Shown one piece after another: positions 24,601 to 39,600 of a stretch of 64,000 bases of DNA. Origin of the DNA: Ifrita kowaldi (taxonomy: Eukaryota; Chordata; Aves; Passeriformes; Cinclosomatidae). A program made the translations under genes and the position numbers. Location of the stretch: positions 1 to 64,000 of the forward strand of contig VZRS01007559.1 in NCBI GenBank assembly GCA_013398055.1, read 5' to 3'. Position 1 is the first letter of the stretch. Every line of letters starts with the position of its first letter. The notes under the pieces are model-generated. The model searched no databases. It saw only the letters and a program-made list of their open reading frames with translations, and was not told where the DNA came from.

Positions 24601-27600
24601 AGCCTGAGAGAAGAGACATCCTGGACACACTGGAAGAAAGCTAAAATAACAGTGGAGAGCTGAAATCAAAATCAAAATCAAAAGCTAAGCCTTTGAAAAT
24701 AAAGATTAGGCAAACCAAAAAATTCAGATCTACCAGTTAAATTACTATCTGTGCATGCATGAGAGAAAAAAGGGGAAAAAAAATCTCAAAAGAACTGATA
24801 AGAGTGCAGTTATGTTCTGTGATTGTAAAACACAAGAGACACTTCAGTTTTCACCAGCCTGGTCAATATTGAGGTTCTCCTCCCTGCCAGGCCATCAGCC
24901 TTCCATCACTTGCAATTAAAATGGAGCAAGATATCTTTCAAAGGTGAAGCAAGTTCATTAATTCATAGCACTCAGGTCTTTTTTAGATTGGGAAGCAAGA
25001 CACAGTACTGTAAGTTACTTGGGAATACACAACAGTGAAATAACACCTTATTTGCCCTCATGCCATTATTCACCCCTTTCCTTGTCATTCAGCTATTTCC
25101 ACCTCTGTGCAGCTGTTGTTATGCTCCTTGAGCATAATGTGAACATTACAATGCTTAATTGCAATGTCTTTACCACTGTTAGAACATACGAGTCACTATA
25201 GCTAAAGCAGGGGGCTAAATTTTTCTAGATAATATTTTTAAAATCCTGACAATAGACCCTCCCTGAAGCCACTAACTAAATTCCTGTGACATACCTAAGT
25301 AATAGGCAGAAAATTTGGTTTTTCAAATCCCAGAATGATTCTGTAAACTCTGCAAGGACAAAGTCCATCATCTTTTGTGTGTCCCTCCAGCCCACAGAGG
25401 TACAACTGAGATATTGTACTTGACAAATATTTACAAAGACTTGAAGACCTACAGTTCACTAAGGGTACGTTAAATTGTTACAAAAGGATACACATTTGCA
25501 ATGTACAGCTTATATATCTACATATGCCTGAATATAAAAATGAACATATTTAATGGGCAGTAGCAATATTTGAACACAAATATAAGGTGTTATCAAGAAA
25601 GGACTTTTTTCTACTCAGTTTTTTGGCCAATGCCTGAATGCCTTTATCTCAGACTGTTATGACAATCAGCAGAATTTATACTCAAAGTGCTCAAAAGTTT
25701 TATTATTTTTATACCCCTGTTCAACCCCACCCCACCAAAAAAATAAAGTGTTCATTCATCCTTGTAGGAGAGAACTTGACTAAAATGATAGATGGCAGCC
25801 ATTTTCTCCTAACTTTGCCCACCATCAGTTATTATTTACTCCTTTTTGTCCTTTGTAGCCCTAGAACAAGAAGTGCACATGATGTTTTGTTAAGCTTTTA
25901 GCTGAGAACTTTGTGTGTCTCTGGCATTGCATAAGAGCAAAATAGCAGAATTCTGTCAGATTTCCCAGAATGAAATTAGTGAGAGCTCCTAAAGTGTGAA
26001 ATTGGTGTCATCAGTCATTCATTGTTACTGTAGTAGGTACAAATTTGACAAAAAACCCTAGAGACTGAGAGTTAAAGGCTAATGATATTAGCAAAAAACT
26101 TTGTTATATTTAAGCTTAAGAGATTTACTCTTTCTATTCAAGAACAGTTTTTTACATTCTTGAAACTTGCACTTTTCAAGGCTATTCTGATAAGGTACCT
26201 TAGAGGAAAGTCTGTTTGTACTCATTCTAAAAAGCTACACAGATTCAAACACGTATTTAATAAGATGTATAATTTTAAAGTGCACATCAATTTTAATGTA
26301 AAAGCAGTGTCACTTCAGAGGTTCTCAGCAGGCAGCAAAAGCTTTCAAACTTATTTAAACACCAGCTGCGTTTCAACAAAATGTCAGTTCCCCCAGTTCC
26401 ACTCATACAGGAAACTCCTTGGTAAACAGCCTCTTTCTCTGCTTTCTAATGGATGCCTGACCTATTTATTGCACCATGGACACAATACTGAAAGAATCCT
26501 GCTGCAGGCACTTAACAGAAGCAAGCTAATAAAACCACAAGTTGCAAGGGTTTGCTAGAAGCAATGAGATTTATGCCACACCTCCCCAAAATGTATTCCC
26601 TTATTCATTGCTTACTTACTTTGAAACAAAGTAGAACACAATGGTAAAAGCTTACATTTTTAAAGCCACTTTATGGAAAGGAAGCATTGAGAAGTTGAAG
26701 CCTGAATGCACAGAATAAACAAAACTCATCCTGCTAAAAAGGAGTGAATTGAGATACAGAAAGACTTTCATAGTTCCTTTTCCTTTTACAATTGGTTATG
26801 AAGTTAAAGCAGCATTGCCACGACTGGCAAGTTATAATTGCCAAGTATAAAATGCATGTCAACCCTGAATTTCAGCAGGTATATGGAATATACACACTTC
26901 ACCCTTAACTACACTCAACAGGGATGTCTTGTTTGCCATATAGACAGGAGCTCTAAATTGTAAACCTCAGAGACTACAGGAATACAGGTTATTCCACACA
27001 AAGCATGCTGTGTCCTCTTGAGAGCTGACAGCTTGCAAATTTTACCACTTCTCATGTGGAAGAGGGATGAGAGGGAAACAAACATCCAGTAACAATAAAA
27101 TACAGAAGGACCTTATCTGCTTTGTCCCAGTTCTCAGCCTATTTCCTTATTTCAGTTCTGTGCCTGCCCTCTGGTTTCCAAGCTGCATAAGGAAGCTGTA
27201 GCTCAAAGAAAATAGTTTTTAGAGCATGGACTACTCATTGTTAAGATGCATGACTGCACACTTGGCAAAGAAACAAACTGAGAATAAAGCTAAAGGCACA
27301 GTATTCATTTGGTATAAAGAACACCATGGGCTTCAGAAGACAGATAATGGAGTTGAGTCTCTTTCATCCTTTTCTTAAGTACTTGACAATTCCTTAGGAT
27401 TTGATAATTCTATCAAAGGGTAAGTGCACATATCTAAATGCTAGCTTGTAGGTTTTGTTTTTAATTATTATGTTTGGTTTTAATTATTAACATTAAAATT
27501 AGCTGGAGTTTATCAGATTGCACATTTGCATTGGCTGGGACCAGAGCAAAGATGATTTAAGTGCAAGTAGGGCAAAGCAGGAATGATATTAGTTAGCTCA

Positions 27601-30600
27601 AAGCAAGCCATGCTTTGAATGAAATTAAAAATAAAACCTGAAATTAACCCTAAAACTTTCCCCTGCAGGAGAGCTTCTCCATCTAGACTTGGGAATATGC
27701 TAGAATGTTTTCAGTCTGTGCACACATTATGATACTTTTCTGTACCCCTGTGCTGCTCCGACCAAAATATCAGCTCTGCCACAAATATTAGGTTCAATTT
27801 CTGAAGTACCTAGTTTGAGTTTAAAGGCAGCAGAACTTGCAACTTCTTTAACATAGAAATATTATGTGGCAACAGTGTTGTCATCAGGATGTATCAGTAA
27901 AGCTTCACGTCTGGCCATGAACTTCTCACCTCTCTTTAGGTTTAAATATTCTCACAAAAAAAGAACTCGCTGTGAGTTCTCCCTCCCTTGCGCACATGTA
28001 AGCTCCAGTAGCTCTGCCAGCTTCACCGTACTTTGGTGCTGGCAAGGTCATTGCTTATCAAATTATCAACACATTTCTTTGTCCCAGGCTCAAAATTCTA
28101 CTTATTTCAGCAGGACTATTTTCCTGTGTTATCCTGGATCATTATTCTACCTTCAATCAGGACCATTAACTCAGATGTATGAATTGCTTCATGGGCTGGT
28201 ACTAAAAGTATTGTCAGAAAAACTGTCTTGTGGTTGAAGTCAGACAGTGCTGAGGTATGACTCCACTTCTGCTACTGATTCACAACCCGGCTGGGGATTG
28301 TTACTTTCCCTCTGTAGTCCCCCCCTGAACTACTTCAGAAGAGGTGAAAATGGATATTGAGCTGGTTTCTAAATTTGGAGCCAGAGGAAGGGAGTGAGGA
28401 AAACCTAACACAGCTCACCCCTCTCCCACTCATGACCATACAGAACTCTAAATTAGGCATCAATCTGGGGGTGAACCCAGGCTTGCAGGTAACTTGCAGA
28501 ACAAAAAGTTTAATGAAGATAGCAAAGCAGAAGAGAATTCAGTCAAAATAGAAATGTTAAAGCCTTAGATGAAGGTTTCATTAATCTTTTAGTCTTTTTG
28601 ATGATTAAAACTGTAATGAATTGCCATGAGAAACTAGCTGTACCTCTTGAAAATTAAAGGGTGAATATATATTTATATGTTACATTATATGCCACCAGAA
28701 AATCCATTTGCTTTTTAAAACAGATTAATTTTCTAAACCTTGATTTTGAAGAATAAGAAGATGCAGAGTTTCAGTGACAACATCAATTCCTTAAAAAGGC
28801 ACATCTGTGGAATGGCACTTTGCCTTTAAAACAAATTCAAGCCCAGCTTAAATCCCAAGACTGATGACAATACCAGGCGAGACCCTTCACACGCTCTACA
28901 GGGCTTCTGGGTGTTGCAACAATAGTCACATGTTTCTAATGAAGCATAATACCATCTTGTTAAGAAAATTGTTTGGAAAGCATCCTAATTTCATACCTCA
29001 CAGCATCCAGTCTCTTGTTCTGTCGAATGAGTTCAATGAACTCCTGAATCCTTAGGCTGAACTCCAGACAGCTCTGAGATTAAAGACAAGACAGGGTCTT
29101 AGATGGTGCCAAAGTTGCACCGCGTGGTTTGTTAACAACTACGTGTGCACAACAAAAAAGAAAGTGTTAACAACATGCAACCTTGTTTGCTTGCTTTTAG
29201 GCATTCATGCAAAAAAAGTTGAAATGCTGACTCTACAGACAAGAGCAGCACAGAAATCCCTAAAAGCAAACAAAATCCTCGTCCTCTTGCCTCCCTTCAG
29301 CAGGGATGAAGTTTTTCCTCATGACTGAAAGCATTGTTACCTGAGACACAAATGAGAGTAGTAAGTGGTTTCTTTGTACTTTCTTACAATTTAAAGTAGT
29401 AGACTCAACAGTAGTTTGGGGCTATGTGATAATTTAGACAGGTCTACCCAGAAGACTCCAAGTAAGAAACAAGCCTTTGAATGTTTTTTGAAAAATCCCA
29501 ATATTAACAAAAACCAGCACAAAGTTCAAGTTGCTGCAATGCCCTCCCTCCTTTCTTCAAGCTTCTATCCCACTCTTCTTGTCAAACATCTAAAAGCCAT
29601 GCTGGAAACAAGTCGCAAACAAGAAAACCAAGTGGCATTTACCTGTTTTTGGAAAAAGGTAAAATTTGAAGCCTAACGAAGTTGACAGTGTCCCTTTAAA
29701 TCAAATTCCATCACCAGTTCACAAAATCTATAAAAAAACTTTGAATATGTGGAATTAAAAATAAAAAGATTCTTCCCCCCCTGTGAAAGAACAAATCACT
29801 ATGCTTCTTTATAGGGACACAGTCAACTATTTTATTACCTCACAAAAATAAGAAAAACCCAAAGTGCTCTGAATCATGTAAAGAATTCTTACTCCCTGAG
29901 TTCCTCTGCTCCACTTGCTGAGTGTTTTTTTCTTTACCCATGTTTCTAATGAATAGTTGCCTTTTGTTTATTGTCCATCAGCATAGTCATATCAAAATTC
30001 CTCAGTGACTTCAGTAGGAATTTGAGCAAATCCAAATTTCTATCAGTTAGCTGCCTGGGATGACTAATGCACACATTGCAACAATTGCTTATTTAAGATT
30101 TAAAACAAGCCATTTGAACATAAAAAATGATGCATTCTGTCATATGTTAAAACTTACTTGTTTAAGGAACAGAAAAAATTATTTTCCAACTATGCATTTT
30201 TCTGTATTCAAGCCCAGATTCAGCCAGAAAATGATACTGAGATTTTCAATAGGACTATTTTAAAGCACCTTGTTATCCAAATCTACACAAATCCCTCATC
30301 TAGAATTTTAAAGAAGTTTGCTTCTACTAAAAATCTGATCAAGCTTTTTAATTGTTAATGATACTAAATCCCAGGGCTTCCTATTTTCTAAGACATTTCC
30401 ATAGCAAAACCCACATGACAAACAAATGAATTTTCAAGCAAGGTGCAAGCCAATGGCCCTCTGGGTTCTGCAGACAAGTATAACTAGAAGCAAAGAGTCC
30501 TAGACAATCAGATGATGCACATTCCAACACTGTATACCTTTTAACTATCCCACAGCAGGCTCTTCAGATCACTCACATCTGTAAAGATTACATGACTGCT

Positions 30601-33600
30601 TTCCCAGGCCACCAAACACTTCAGATTTTAGATAAGGCTTGCATTCAGGTAGGTGGTGGCTGGGATTTTAGAGCATTAACACTGATGAGTAGCTAAGCAA
30701 CTAGAAGCAGAAGAAATGTTTGTGTTTCAAGAAGCATAGTAATTTATCTTCTTCCAACTCTGATCTCTCACAGCCTTAGCTTTGGTTTTTGTTTGATTAA
30801 AAAAGAAACAAAAAAGAAAAAGAAAAAAGCATAGGGCTTGCAGGAATAGATTTTTGTTGTAGTTCGTTTTTCAAAAAGAGGATGGGGAAGATTTTTCCTT
30901 ACTTATTGCTTGTTGAAAATTGGGGATGAAAAAGTAAAATGTTCAGATTATATTTCTTACATTACTTAACATTTTAAGATTACATGAGGGAAATTTTTTA
31001 GAAGTATCATTATGCAATGTGGTTTACATACCAATTCTGGTTTTCCTTTAATGGTTTCCATAACAAGATCATCATTTTCTCTAGAGTAATCACTGGCTGA
31101 TTTACTTTTGCATCCCATCTTTGGCTCATTCTCAGTTTGGTGCCCCTGAGTGACAGAGAATGTCACTCTTTGCTTATTGTTAAGTGCACTCAAATATTTT
31201 CGGTTAAAGAAAGTGCTTAGTTTAAAAAAATAAGACACAAACATCTTTGAGGGGGGCAGGGATTTTGGTTAGTATCAGTTAAAAACAGATTTCTGCAAGC
31301 CCGATAAAAGATTACAGCATGTTTTGAAATGAATAATTTAAGAGACAAGGAAATTTAAACTGACTGCATAGCAACAAGTACACAGCATGTTCAGCTCATG
31401 GTACTCAATGGCTTGAGGAAGACTTTTTGTGTTTATTACTTGATTAGATTCCAGCTTTTGTTTTTGAAAAAACACATTTCACTAGTATTTTCTCACAGCA
31501 AGTTAGTTCTTTACTCTAAAGTTTTATCTTCTTATATTCAATAGTTAAAAATTACTAAGACTAGAATCTGCGTGAAATTTCTCTTAGATCACCAATCAAT
31601 CTCATTCGTAAGACACCTTCACATATAAACTGAATTACAGTCTCACCAGGATGTACAGAGTTACAAATGTAAGTTTACAGGCATCAAGACACCACGCATT
31701 TCTGCATTTATTTGTTTAAAAATTACACTAAACGAAACTGAGTACTGTATTTTACTTGAGCATAATTCGTTGAGACAACAATGAATCCAGATGACCTATC
31801 ACTCAGTTCCAGATTTCACATTTCTGAGCCTGTTTAGCTCCAACTACCTAGGCCTTGTAAGAAGATTTTTATACTTACTGTCCTTACTTTTATACAAGAT
31901 CTTATTCAAGACCTGTAATTTAAAACAAATTGACCACATCCAGCATCCAAGTAGTTTAGAAAACAGTTTAAGCAAAATGTGAACACGTTACATTTTCATA
32001 CCTTCATTTTTCTGAGTCTGGATTTGTTGTCATGACACCAAGCCAAGCAAGTCATAGTCTCTTGCCTCTCCAATGACTCTTCCACTTCTTTAGCAGTTAA
32101 AAACATCTCAATATTTACCAAGTCCTTCAAAAAATAAAAAAGGAAAGAAGGTTTTATTAAATTGTACTCATACTTTACACAGCAATTCTTTGACTTAGCT
32201 GGAATACAGAGATACAAAAGACTTTGTTCTCAGGACTTCTGGTTTTTAGAATTGTTCATTGTAAAAAGACATTACAGGATATTTTCGCAGACTGAAATGT
32301 TCTGATAGTGACAACAGCTCTCTGAGTCTAGTTACGTAACAGAACTAGAACAAAAAAATAAAGAAAAAATTAAAGATTATACCTAGAATCTTGCAGACTT
32401 TTATACAACTGACATGCTTAATATCACAAATGTTACCACAGCTCTAATGAACAAAACCACTCTCAGAAATAAGATGGCATTTTCAGCTGTCAGAAAAGCT
32501 GAATATACTTAGTCTTAGAAGTTCTACCTTCTGTGAGACAAAGCTGAAAACTAGAACTAGCATCAGCTATATCACATTCACATCTTGCATTTCATTAGCC
32601 AGTTTTCCCTTATAAATACAGGAAGTCTAATACTATTGGAAAAGTGGAGTAAATCATGTTAGTGTTATCAGAATGGTTATTTACAGAAACTTAAACAAGC
32701 CACATGTATTTCTGAAGTGGAGAAGAACTTGCAGCTTTTACTAAATCTTTCTCTCATTACTTGAATTTTAAAACCAAAACATTAACATTTATTTTATAGG
32801 TTGTATGATCATAGCAACAAAACCATTTATCACCAAAAGAATAAAGGACCTCCTGCAGCTCTAGTGGTATCAAATCCAGGTAAGCCAGACTGAATCCAGA
32901 ATTCAGACAGCTACAAGTTTACAGAACAACACTGAGACTGGACTTTAATGGACTCTTCCCCTACCCTTTGGGATAAAAGAAATTAATCTATTTTATCAAT
33001 GTGTTGGCAAATGGACTGAAAGAATGCCAGCCTATTCCACAACAGTATTTTTAAAGTATTCCTACAAGAACATGAGAATCTTTTTGCTGGTCTGAAGTTT
33101 TTCTGATGGTATGCTCAAGTGGAAGAAAAGTGCATTACTCCCCTGTGCATGATAAGATGACCATATAAATACCTCTTGCCCATTAACTCATCTGTGTAAG
33201 TAGCTTGACATATAATGCAGTTGCATTAATTATCTTGCTTGCATTCCATACAGCTGCTGAGTGGAAAGACAATTCCATTTAAGTTCCAAACAATAACATC
33301 TCCATATACCTTCTCAAGCTTATTTGTTCTATGTGCCCTCTTAATGAACAGCATTTGCTTTTACACCAAATTAAAACAAAAGCATTTTCTTTTACATCAA
33401 AAAAGGACTGGATCTGTTAATCAGAAACAAATCACTGGTTTAATCTCATTTGTTAGCTTTTTATAGTTTAAGCTTCATTACAAAAAAAAAAAAAATTTGA
33501 AGAAGCATAAGGGCAGCATTTGTTATAAGCCCATGAGCTGGTGAGAGAATCCCAGCTATCTGTGTGTATCAATCAGGTGTTAGTATAGCAGCCATCTACT

Positions 33601-36600
33601 ACGAGCAAAAAGACTGCAATTGCTGCCGAGGCAAAACTCTTAAATAAAAAGAGAATTTCTACATTGCTTTTGAAAATTTAAAATGAAAAAGGTTCTATTT
33701 AACAGAAATGCTAATTTGATTCACTGTTGCCAAAAGAAGTCAAAGCTTGGCAGCCTTCTCTATTAAATAGACAGTATGTATCCAGAAAACAGAAGAGAAC
33801 ATTTTAAATTAAAAGAGTTTCTTTCAGAACCAACAATTACATTTAAATGGCACCAATAAATAGGATTTTCTTCTCTGTTGACTCGATAGAAAGTTAAGGA
33901 ACAATATAAAAAAGGCATTAAGAAATCCTTTTGTAGAGACAGAAATAGCTTTTGCATTTGATTAGATGTAGTTAGAAGTCTTAAGCATGCAGACTGATAA
34001 CCACAAAAATACTAAGACACAATTAGGCAATAAACCTTTAAAAACCCCACATGCCACACAGGTTTTTTTTAATCCAATCATACTTTCCTATCTTTTCAGG
34101 TGGTGCCTGCTCTTGGTGCTTCTTCCTTAGCTAGGACTAAGGAAACAGAAGAAAGGAGTATCAGAGGATTAATCACAACTAGCACAGCTCTTCTACACAG
34201 GCCAGTCGGGAGCACTCCTTGTCTGCCTCATCTTGGATGGACAGGAACCAGTTTAGCATTCGTAATAAGTGTCTCATGTTCCAGTCAAAAAAAACCCCAT
34301 TAAGACCCCAATCCTGAATAGCTTTCTGAAAGTATTCTGCAATTCAGAGTACAGGCTGCAGACCATACAGAAACATTGTCTTTCTCAGCTCCCAAAACAG
34401 GATTAAGATTTAAGAGGTAGCTACAAAGCACCTCTCTTATAAAATTTGCATATAAAATTGTGTAAATGTAAATACACAATTTTAGAGAAATAGTGGCACT
34501 TGATTTTGGAGGTGTAGAAAAAGCAGAAGCAAGAAATCTGTTGCCACACACTCCCCCTTGAAATGATACAGTATTCAGCACCATGGCAAACGTCTTCTGA
34601 ATTGTATATAAACTAAAAAGGAATTCTAAACTCTTTAATTACCCTCTTTACAACACTAATGTCTCCCTTCATTTCACACTTCCAGCTTTCACACTGGAAC
34701 AGGGGTTGCAATACCTCCCTGCCAGTACTGCAGAACTAAGGAGAACCCGACCCTGCACACAGATTATTTCAGTGCTTTGATCAAACCATAATTCTTAGCA
34801 CAGACTTTCCAGCCTCCTGTGCATTGTCATAACTTTGCCTAAATCACTTGATTACAAATACACAATATCTGAGGTTGGGCAGGAACACTGATTTACATGA
34901 ACCTTTCATTTAGTCCTACAACTGTACTGAAAAATAGTCTCAAATGTCTCAAGGAGGAGAACTCGCTCCATTAAGTATTAGCAACAATTATCCAAACACT
35001 CAAGGGGAGAGCACAGTACAAACCAGGAAGTACCACCTGGATTTTATAATTTCTGCTTTAAAAAACCAGTACTGGACTAAAGTAAACTAATTTCCCTTCT
35101 ATACAACAGTCAATAACCCGGTATCAGAAGGGCAACTATTCCAACACTGGGTGAACTTTATCATAGAAGAACTATTTAATTCCATTACAACAGTGAAAAC
35201 TCCAGAGAAAGACATTTATTATTAGAGAAAACTGCACATGAAGGCTGAAGACACTTTAGTGAAAGCACAGATACTTATTTAAACAAGAATACAGCTATCC
35301 ATCACCCTGTGCTCTGCCTGATTTACATATATATAGCTTTTAAAATATCACTGCTTCTTTTTAAGCTGCAAGTGCCTCCAGGGAGGGAGGTTACCAACCC
35401 TATGATTCTGCACAGAACTCCAATTATTAGGTATAAAATACTATGAAGAATGAGGATGCCTTTATGATGATGATTACTAGATACATACTCCTGGCCAACA
35501 TAAAAGCTGTATCCAATTTGCTCAGATGGGTTCTTAGTAAAGAACATCCCAAGCATGTTTATACACATCCCCTCCTCTGAGCAGCTTTTGGACTCTCTGG
35601 TAAGCGTGAGCAGGAGTTGAGGGGCTGAACTCTCAGGGCATCTCACTCCTTGCCAGGGTGCTCTCCTTAGCAGGGTCTTGTTTTCAGGAGACTCCAGCGC
35701 CTGCCATCACTGGAGGAAAAAGCTGCAGCAAAAATGAACACTAGTCTGAAACACCAAAACTAAGAGAACAAGAAAAACGGGCCCAGAACTTAATGAATTT
35801 ATGTGGTTGTGTTACAGAACAGAAGAAGTGATTCACAAAAATACAGTGAAAGTTTTGAAGAATAATAGCTATGAAATAATGAGAAGGTACGTATAAAGGC
35901 AGCAGGGTAATTTAGTTTAACTGGCAGATATATAAGCTTCACATGAATTTAAAATTAAACACAGCTATGTCTATTACAAAGTTGTGAACCAAACTGGCAA
36001 ATATATATCAAAATGTGAATTTAAACTGAATTTAAAGCCAAACAAAGGCTGTAACTTTAGATAGTGCACAATTAAGAGAATTCAGCAGTGAACTGGGAAA
36101 AAACAGAGATCTACATGTGTGGCTCTAAATTCACCAAGAAAACTGCTTAAAATTTTCAGCACCAGATGCAACAAAAATAGCAACTTTGCATTAGATCGTA
36201 TGTCAAATGGCTTACAAAGAACAAAAACATCTTTTCTGCAGTAGCAAAATAACTACAGAAATTCATGCAGTGTTCACATGAGGATTTTTATGTAATATTT
36301 TAAAATTTGGAACAGTCAGGTCAAGTCATTCCTCTCCATTGGTCTCCACTCCGAAAATGAGCTGAACTACTTTTTACTCTATGAGATCTCCAATCACAAG
36401 TCTGGAAAGCTATCAGAAGGAATATGTGATAAAATCCCTTATAATTCATATGAACATTTACGTATTGATATAAACCCCAGAATATTTGACATATGAAATG
36501 TGAATCTTTAACAGGGCTCAAAACCAACCAGAAATGACTACTAGAACACACAATACTTGGTATTTTCAAATCTCCCATAAGCTATTCTCAAAACAAGATT

Positions 36601-39600
36601 AATTCATCAAAAAAAAAAAAAAAGTTAGGCTTAAACAAGATGAAAGAAAATATTTAATTCAGTGAGAAAAGGCAGCATTTTGTGGAAAGAAAGTTTCTTC
36701 AGTGGAAAAAAGCATCTCTCATAAAATAGGCTATTTGCTGTATAAAATAAGCAATTCGTAGTATCATAAGATGCTGTTTATGTATTTTTCAAAAATGCAA
36801 ATTGTTTATTTTTAATTGCTTACTAGCATCAATATGAAATTGAAAATAGGCCAGTATGCCTCAAGCTATCAGTGGCTCATTGCCAAGAGTATGTACCAAT
36901 AACAGCTTTAATAAGATTGACTGACTATCTATCTATACACATTACATGCATAAGAGCACTACCCTCATAAAAAAGCCTTTGCTGATGCACTTCAGCCTTC
37001 AGTAGCATGGTAAACTACTTGTATATGAAATACAATAAACACTTAGATCACTCAAACAACAACTTCAGAAAAAGCTGTGTTAAGCTTTTAATGACTACTC
37101 ACATACTCTCCACTTGCAACACAACCTTCAGTATAATTTAGTTCTATGGAAGTGAAATAGAAATGCAGTAATGAACAGTTACAAACAAAGAGGTCAATTT
37201 AGTCTTCCATATTAATATATTCATTTATTATAATTTCCCCTGTGATGAACACACAGCAAATCCAGGCATCATCTCAGGCTGTGATCACTGTTACACAATT
37301 CAGGGAGAAGGCAAACACAAGGAGCTGCAAGGTAAGATGACAGGAGCAGCTGGGAAAGAAGAGGCCAATGTATTTCCACAGTGAGGAACAGTGACAGAGG
37401 CATCACTTAGCAGGAGCAGGAAGCCTGGAACACACCACATTCACACTGCCTACTTGAAAACGTGCAGAAAGGAAAAATGAGTTGCAAGTGAAGAGTGGGA
37501 CAGTGCAGGTGGTTTTGATGGCAGTAACATGAATTGGGACCACAATCCAATTCCTCTGCCCCTATACAAGGGCAGGAATAAAAGGCTGCTGGAGTAACCG
37601 TTTCTTCAAAGTCATCACAGGGTATGTATGAACTGTATGACATTGAAGGGAGACACAAATTAATAATGGCATAGGTAGTGACAATACAGCAACACCACAA
37701 TTACTGAAGACCAGATAAAGTGGGGCACAAATTAACAGTAAGAGACCCCCTTACTCTCTGCTGATAAAATAACATTGTCTGAAGTTCATTAAGCTACTAT
37801 TAAGCGTTACAATACTACACACATTAACAGGATTAGAGAGAAACTAAACAGAGTAACTGACAGAATGTCCTACTCAAAGCCAGCTGCAGAGCTAGTTACT
37901 GGGGAAAAATGCAAAGACAGATAGCCAAACCACAGATTCATCAACAGAAGAGCCAGAAATGTTTTTGTCTACAAAGTAAACACAGTACCCATGGTGTACA
38001 GTTGAGCTTTCACATGAGAGCATCTTCCATACCCTCAGCATAGTACAGACCTTTTAGTTCTGCCTGATTATTTTTGAAGGATCCCAGTATCTTACACTTA
38101 GTGTCTGTCAGAAAAGCATCGTCTTTATATAACATTAGAGGATACTGGTACTTTTGTTAATTGGTTCTAGTGATTAATTCTTGTTCTAAACTTGTATCCA
38201 ACTTCAATTTTTCTGACTAGATTACAAAACTCCTTGGTATTTGACTTCTGCTCTCACACCTACCAAAAGCACCCACCCATAACATTTTCCAGTCATCCTC
38301 TCCCTCCAGTATTTCCAACAGCTTTCTAAAGTGTGGTCACCAAAACGATACATATTCTGGTATTGACTGCTCCAGAGCCAAGTAAAAAGAAGTGTTTCAT
38401 CCACCTCCTTTTGCTCAAGGACATCAGCTGCTTGGAAGAGCCTCAAGAGTTGGAGCAAGCACTGAGGTTGGTTATTAGCAATCTGTTTTCCCAAGGCATC
38501 CTCTGCTTCTGCCTCAGCAATTTTCGTAGCTCAGCAAATGACTGCACCTTTACCCATCAGCACATTACACCACGTTAAGTACAGTAATAAATGACTACAC
38601 TACAGTAGTGTGACAAAGCCTCTAGAGCTTAAGATGCATCACTGGGCAGAAAAAAAGTGCCTTGTTTTCTGTCACAGCCTCTTCTAGCAGAGAAAAGGCA
38701 CCCAATCCTTTGCTAGTGGAGCACAAGCCCCGCAGCGTTTGTCCACGCAGGATCAGTCTGTCTAAGCAGCTACACACATTCTCTAACAAAACATTATCCA
38801 GTCATCAAATGTAGTAGTAAGAGCAAGCATTAAATGTGAGGTAAGATTTACACTTTGAAGGAATGTCTGGCAGGAAGAAAGGACAGTAAGAAGAGGCATA
38901 ACCCAAATCTCTTCTACTCCTGGGTAATCTCCAGGTATGATAACACCATTCCCTGTTTAGATAAAATTTCAATTCAAAAATTTTTCTTGCCTCACCAGCA
39001 TTCCAGACTAAGTATTTTGTAATAAATTAGCTCAGTTATGATACACTACAGGTAACCCACTTTGTCTAAACAGACTGAAAAAAATACGATGTTCAACATC
39101 ATAGCACAATTCACGTTGTTGGCTTTTGAAGTGCCAAATGATCTGTAATGAGGAAGTTTGTTATTCTGCTTCGATCTTGACTATTTCACATTTACATAAT
39201 TCTAATTCCTCAAGATGCTTGAGACAAACTGCAGATGTAAGGCTGTGCAGGAATTGCAGCACTTTGAAATTCAGATGAACACACCCAGACATTCATTATA
39301 CCAATCTACTCAAAGTTGCCATGCCTACGCTAGGTACAGCCAAAACACATTTAAAGGAGTTTCCGAGTAGCTCTCTATAGACTGGTACTGCAGGGTAACT
39401 CCAAGCAGCACAAGCTAAAATCCTTGCACCTTTAAATCAGTTATGCTAGTTTAGGAGCTGCTTCATACATAGTTTTCCTGTAACATGTCTAGTGTCGGAA
39501 CAGCAAGTCACAGGAGAGGGACACAAATAGCTCCTGGCAAAAGACACCTTTTACCATTCAGCCTGCATCTGGAAAGTCAGTTTGGCTATGTTCTGCATGA

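Noticed and set aside
26082..26558. 158-codon plus-strand open frame in MAEA intron 5
   Set aside because: Lys/Phe/Leu-rich translation typical of AT-rich DNA, no recognisable domain, no promoter or splice context, and antisense within an intron.
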